Of a stretch of 64,000 bases of DNA, positions 62,286 through 64,000 are shown piece by piece. The stretch's first letter is position 1. Every line of letters starts with the position of its first letter. The notes under the pieces are model-generated. The model did not search any database. It had not been told where the DNA came from and saw only the letters and a list, made by a program, of their open reading frames with translations. The stretch covers positions 3,720,001 through 3,784,000 of the forward strand of contig JBGLNJ010000001.1 in assembly GCA_041300525.1 (NCBI GenBank), in the 5' to 3' direction. This stretch comes from JBGLNJ01 sp041300525. Its GTDB lineage: Bacteria > Chloroflexota > Anaerolineae > Fen-1058. Both the position numbers and the translations under genes were made by a program.

Positions 62286-63782
62286 TCAATGTCTTGATGA
62301 ACCAGCTTCCCTAAAGTCAATATATCCCTGCTCAACATTTATAGATATCAGTTGCACACGCATCCGGTCGCCGACATCCATGCCCTCGAACCCATGCACC
62401 AGCTTCCCTTCAACCGGCAGTGTGAGAAGCCGGACCCACGTGCCTTTAGAAGAAGCACCCGTGACAATGGCATCGAACTGCTCTCCGATTCTCGATTCGA
62501 GCAAAAGCGCGGCAGCGGATTTGCCGACTTGCCGTTCGACTTTGTTTGCGGCGTCCTCTTCTTCGGTGCAATGCTGGGCCAGAGCATCCAGTTCATCCTT
62601 GCTATAGGGACATGGCCTTGCTTCTATGGCGGCCTTTAATAAGCGTTGGGTGATCAGATCGGGATAGCGGCGATTCGGGGCGGTGGAATGGGCATAGTCC
62701 TTGACGGCAAGGCCAAAGTGCCCTGGGGCCGTGTCGCCCGGAAGCTCCGCAATGTATTCACCCGCTCCTAAGAGTTTGATCACCGCGAGGGAGAGGTCGG
62801 GGAATCGAAGCGGATCGGCGGCTTTCTCCTTGATTAGAAACTCATCCAACGCTTTTGAATCTGGATCACCAGGCAGCTTGAACCCATGTTCCCCGGCCAG
62901 CTCGACAATCCGATCCCAGCGTTTTGGCGTGCGGACCACGCGGCGGATTGAAGGGAATTTTCTTGACGCCAGATACCGGGCGGTTACACCGTTAGCCGCG
63001 ACCATGAAATCCTCAATGATCTCCTTGGCACGGTTCTTTTCTTCTATTTCCAGGGCGCGGATTTGATCGCCGTCAAAGATCGGTTTCGCCTCAATGGTTT
63101 CCAGACTGAGCGCCCCGTGGACATGCCGGAAATTCCGCATACTTTGTGCCGCCCTGTCCTGCAAGCGCAGATTCTCATCGAGTCCATTTGCGGCAGTGAT
63201 CGCCTGCGACACACTGCCATTCCCTTCCAGCCATGCGGCAACGCTGTTATAGGCGAGCTTGGCATGATTGCGGACACGCGCCCTGTAGATATCAGAATCC
63301 TGAAGGGACCCGTCCGCGCTCACGACCATTTCGACGACAATGGATAGACGCTCCTCATTGAAATTGAGTGAGGTGAGGTCGGTGGAAAGTTTTTCGGGAA
63401 GCATGGGGAATATCCTGGCCGCCGTATAAACCGAGGTCGTATTGTGGCGGGCGTGATCGTCAATGGCTGACCCGTTTCTAACGAGCGCGTCCACATCCGC
63501 TATGGCAACCAAAATCTTGATCTTGTCTCCGGGCATGACCTCGGCCACGGTCAACTGATCCAGGTCGCGGGAGTCGTCGTTGTCAATGGAAGCCCACAGA
63601 AGACTTGTGAGGTCACGCATGGACTCATCGTTCTTAGCTACGGCCGGTGCTTGAAGCTTGCCCAGTTCGGTGAGCGCTTCAGCCGAAAAGTCAGGGAGTA
63701 AGCCGCGTTCGAGCATCGCTCGCTGAGCGATGCTCTGTAAAATAGCGCGGTGTTGTTGATCGTTCGTATTGAGCGTGTTCAT
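62286..63782 (-). CDS. RNB-domain exoribonuclease (RNase II/R-like)
   Basis: A 498-residue protein from the ATG at 63782 (site AAGGAG). The catalytic RNB domain has DLTSLLWASIDNDDSRDLDQ (metal-binding Asp residues) and later HFGLAVKDYAHSTAPNRRYP DL-type motif with the conserved Arg. A C-terminal S1-like domain (GTWVRLLTLPVEGKLVHGFE) follows, but the N-terminal cold-shock domains of RNase R are lacking. It degrades RNA 3' to 5'. The short layout matches the RNB proteins common in bacteria outside the proteobacteria. It lies 13 bases after the L,D-transpeptidase gene. Confidence 0.85.
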   Translation of the reverse strand: MNTLNTNDQQHRAILQSIAQRAMLERGLLPDFSAEALTELGKLQAPAVAKNDESMRDLTSLLWASIDNDDSRDLDQLTVAEVMPGDKIKILVAIADVDALVRNGSAIDDHARHNTTSVYTAARIFPMLPEKLSTDLTSLNFNEERLSIVVEMVVSADGSLQDSDIYRARVRNHAKLAYNSVAAWLEGNGSVSQAITAANGLDENLRLQDRAAQSMRNFRHVHGALSLETIEAKPIFDGDQIRALEIEEKNRAKEIIEDFMVAANGVTARYLASRKFPSIRRVVRTPKRWDRIVELAGEHGFKLPGDPDSKALDEFLIKEKAADPLRFPDLSLAVIKLLGAGEYIAELPGDTAPGHFGLAVKDYAHSTAPNRRYPDLITQRLLKAAIEARPCPYSKDELDALAQHCTEEEDAANKVERQVGKSAAALLLESRIGEQFDAIVTGASSKGTWVRLLTLPVEGKLVHGFEGMDVGDRMRVQLISINVEQGYIDFREAGSSRH

Positions 63783-63795
63783 GTGCTGCTCCTTT

Positions 63796-64000
63796 TCACG
63801 CCACCTTGATCTCGGTGCCGGTTGCGCCGCGAGGCGTGTCATAGCGTATGGCCTCATAGGGCGCAGACGGCTCGGTCCATCGCCAGAACCAGCGTGCCAC
63901 AGGCGCCGGCGCGTTCAGGCAGCCGTGACTGCGCGGGTGGCCAAAGTCGTTGTGCCAGTACGCGCCATGGATCGCCGCAGCGCTCTGAGTGAAAAACGTC
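63796..64000 (-). CDS. L,D-transpeptidase (YkuD), C-terminal end
   Basis: The frame that enters from the window's right edge has IHGAYWHNDFGHPRSHGCLN, the HxxxxxxxxxxxxxSHGC signature of YkuD domains with the catalytic Cys, then WFWRWTEPSAPY and a basic end with the stop at 63796. L,D-transpeptidases form 3-3 cross-links in peptidoglycan or anchor proteins. Only the last 67 codons are visible. Confidence 0.85.
   Translation of the reverse strand, partial: TFFTQSAAAIHGAYWHNDFGHPRSHGCLNAPAPVARWFWRWTEPSAPYEAIRYDTPRGATGTEIKVA

Noticed and set aside
1..64000. tRNA or rRNA genes
   Set aside because: I saw no TTCGAAT-type T-loop with matching acceptor arms and no rRNA core sequences. A covariance search would be decisive; I could not run one.

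Overview
The window is GC-rich bacterial DNA with no rRNA or tRNA gene that I can recognise, so the lineage is inferred. The twin-arginine and lipobox signal with an Ala/Pro/Thr-rich linker on a solute-binding protein, the PTPTP linkers, the sufBDU-S genes, the many two-component and GAF proteins and the abundance of short palindromic dispersed repeats fit a Chloroflexota (Anaerolineae-like) genome, probably from a metagenome. Most long operons lie on the minus strand.

Layout. 1-4.3 kb: the start of a secreted protein (TTG start), two decayed nucleotide-sugar epimerases, a DUF5615/DUF433 toxin-antitoxin pair, a 5'-truncated TnpB, an IS4 transposase stub and a Nudix hydrolase. 4.3-8 kb: a GAF/SpoIIE phosphatase, a small membrane protein and an HExxH membrane-anchored peptidase. 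8-12.6 kb: a leucine/isoleucine operon (leuA remnant, small repeat protein, leuC, leuD, cimA). 12.6-16.9 kb: a chitin-oligosaccharide pair (GH94 diacetylchitobiose phosphorylase, GH20 hexosaminidase). 16.8-22 kb: sensor kinases and a tandemly duplicated response regulator. 22.6-25.3 kb: YeaQ-like, LemA, TPM-domain and rhomboid genes. 25.5-31.7 kb: glycosyltransferases, a polysaccharide deacetylase, a truncated C25 peptidase, a deoxyhypusine-synthase-like protein and a PfkB sugar kinase. 31.8-39.6 kb: aconitase X, two restriction-modification remnants, an asparagine-synthase-like enzyme and an FN3 protein. 39.6-42.6 kb: CoA-transferase, alanine dehydrogenase and UspA. 42.6-47 kb: an oligopeptide ABC transporter operon cut at both ends. 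47.4-50.5 kb: an AlkZ-like winged-helix protein, an M28 peptidase and a cyclophilin. 50.6-60 kb: a decayed ISNCY transposase, most of a cyclic beta-glucan synthase, and a SUF iron-sulfur operon whose SufB carries an intein. 60-64 kb: a dynamin-like GTPase, an RNB exoribonuclease and the end of an L,D-transpeptidase.

Two things stand out. First, about fifteen places join parts of unrelated genes, some in frame (citramalate synthase to an HNH nuclease; GH13 to a histidine kinase) and many out of frame (SufB to FtsH, SufS to beta-glucan synthase). They recur roughly every 4 kb and most have no mobile element at the joint. This is either an unusual deletion and rearrangement process or chimeric assembly, and it must be settled before any fusion is believed. 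Second, the SufB intein is complete by motif (splicing blocks plus two DOD endonuclease motifs), while the host protein has lost its N-terminal half. Several families of short palindromic repeats lie between genes, and some sit in frame inside genes.
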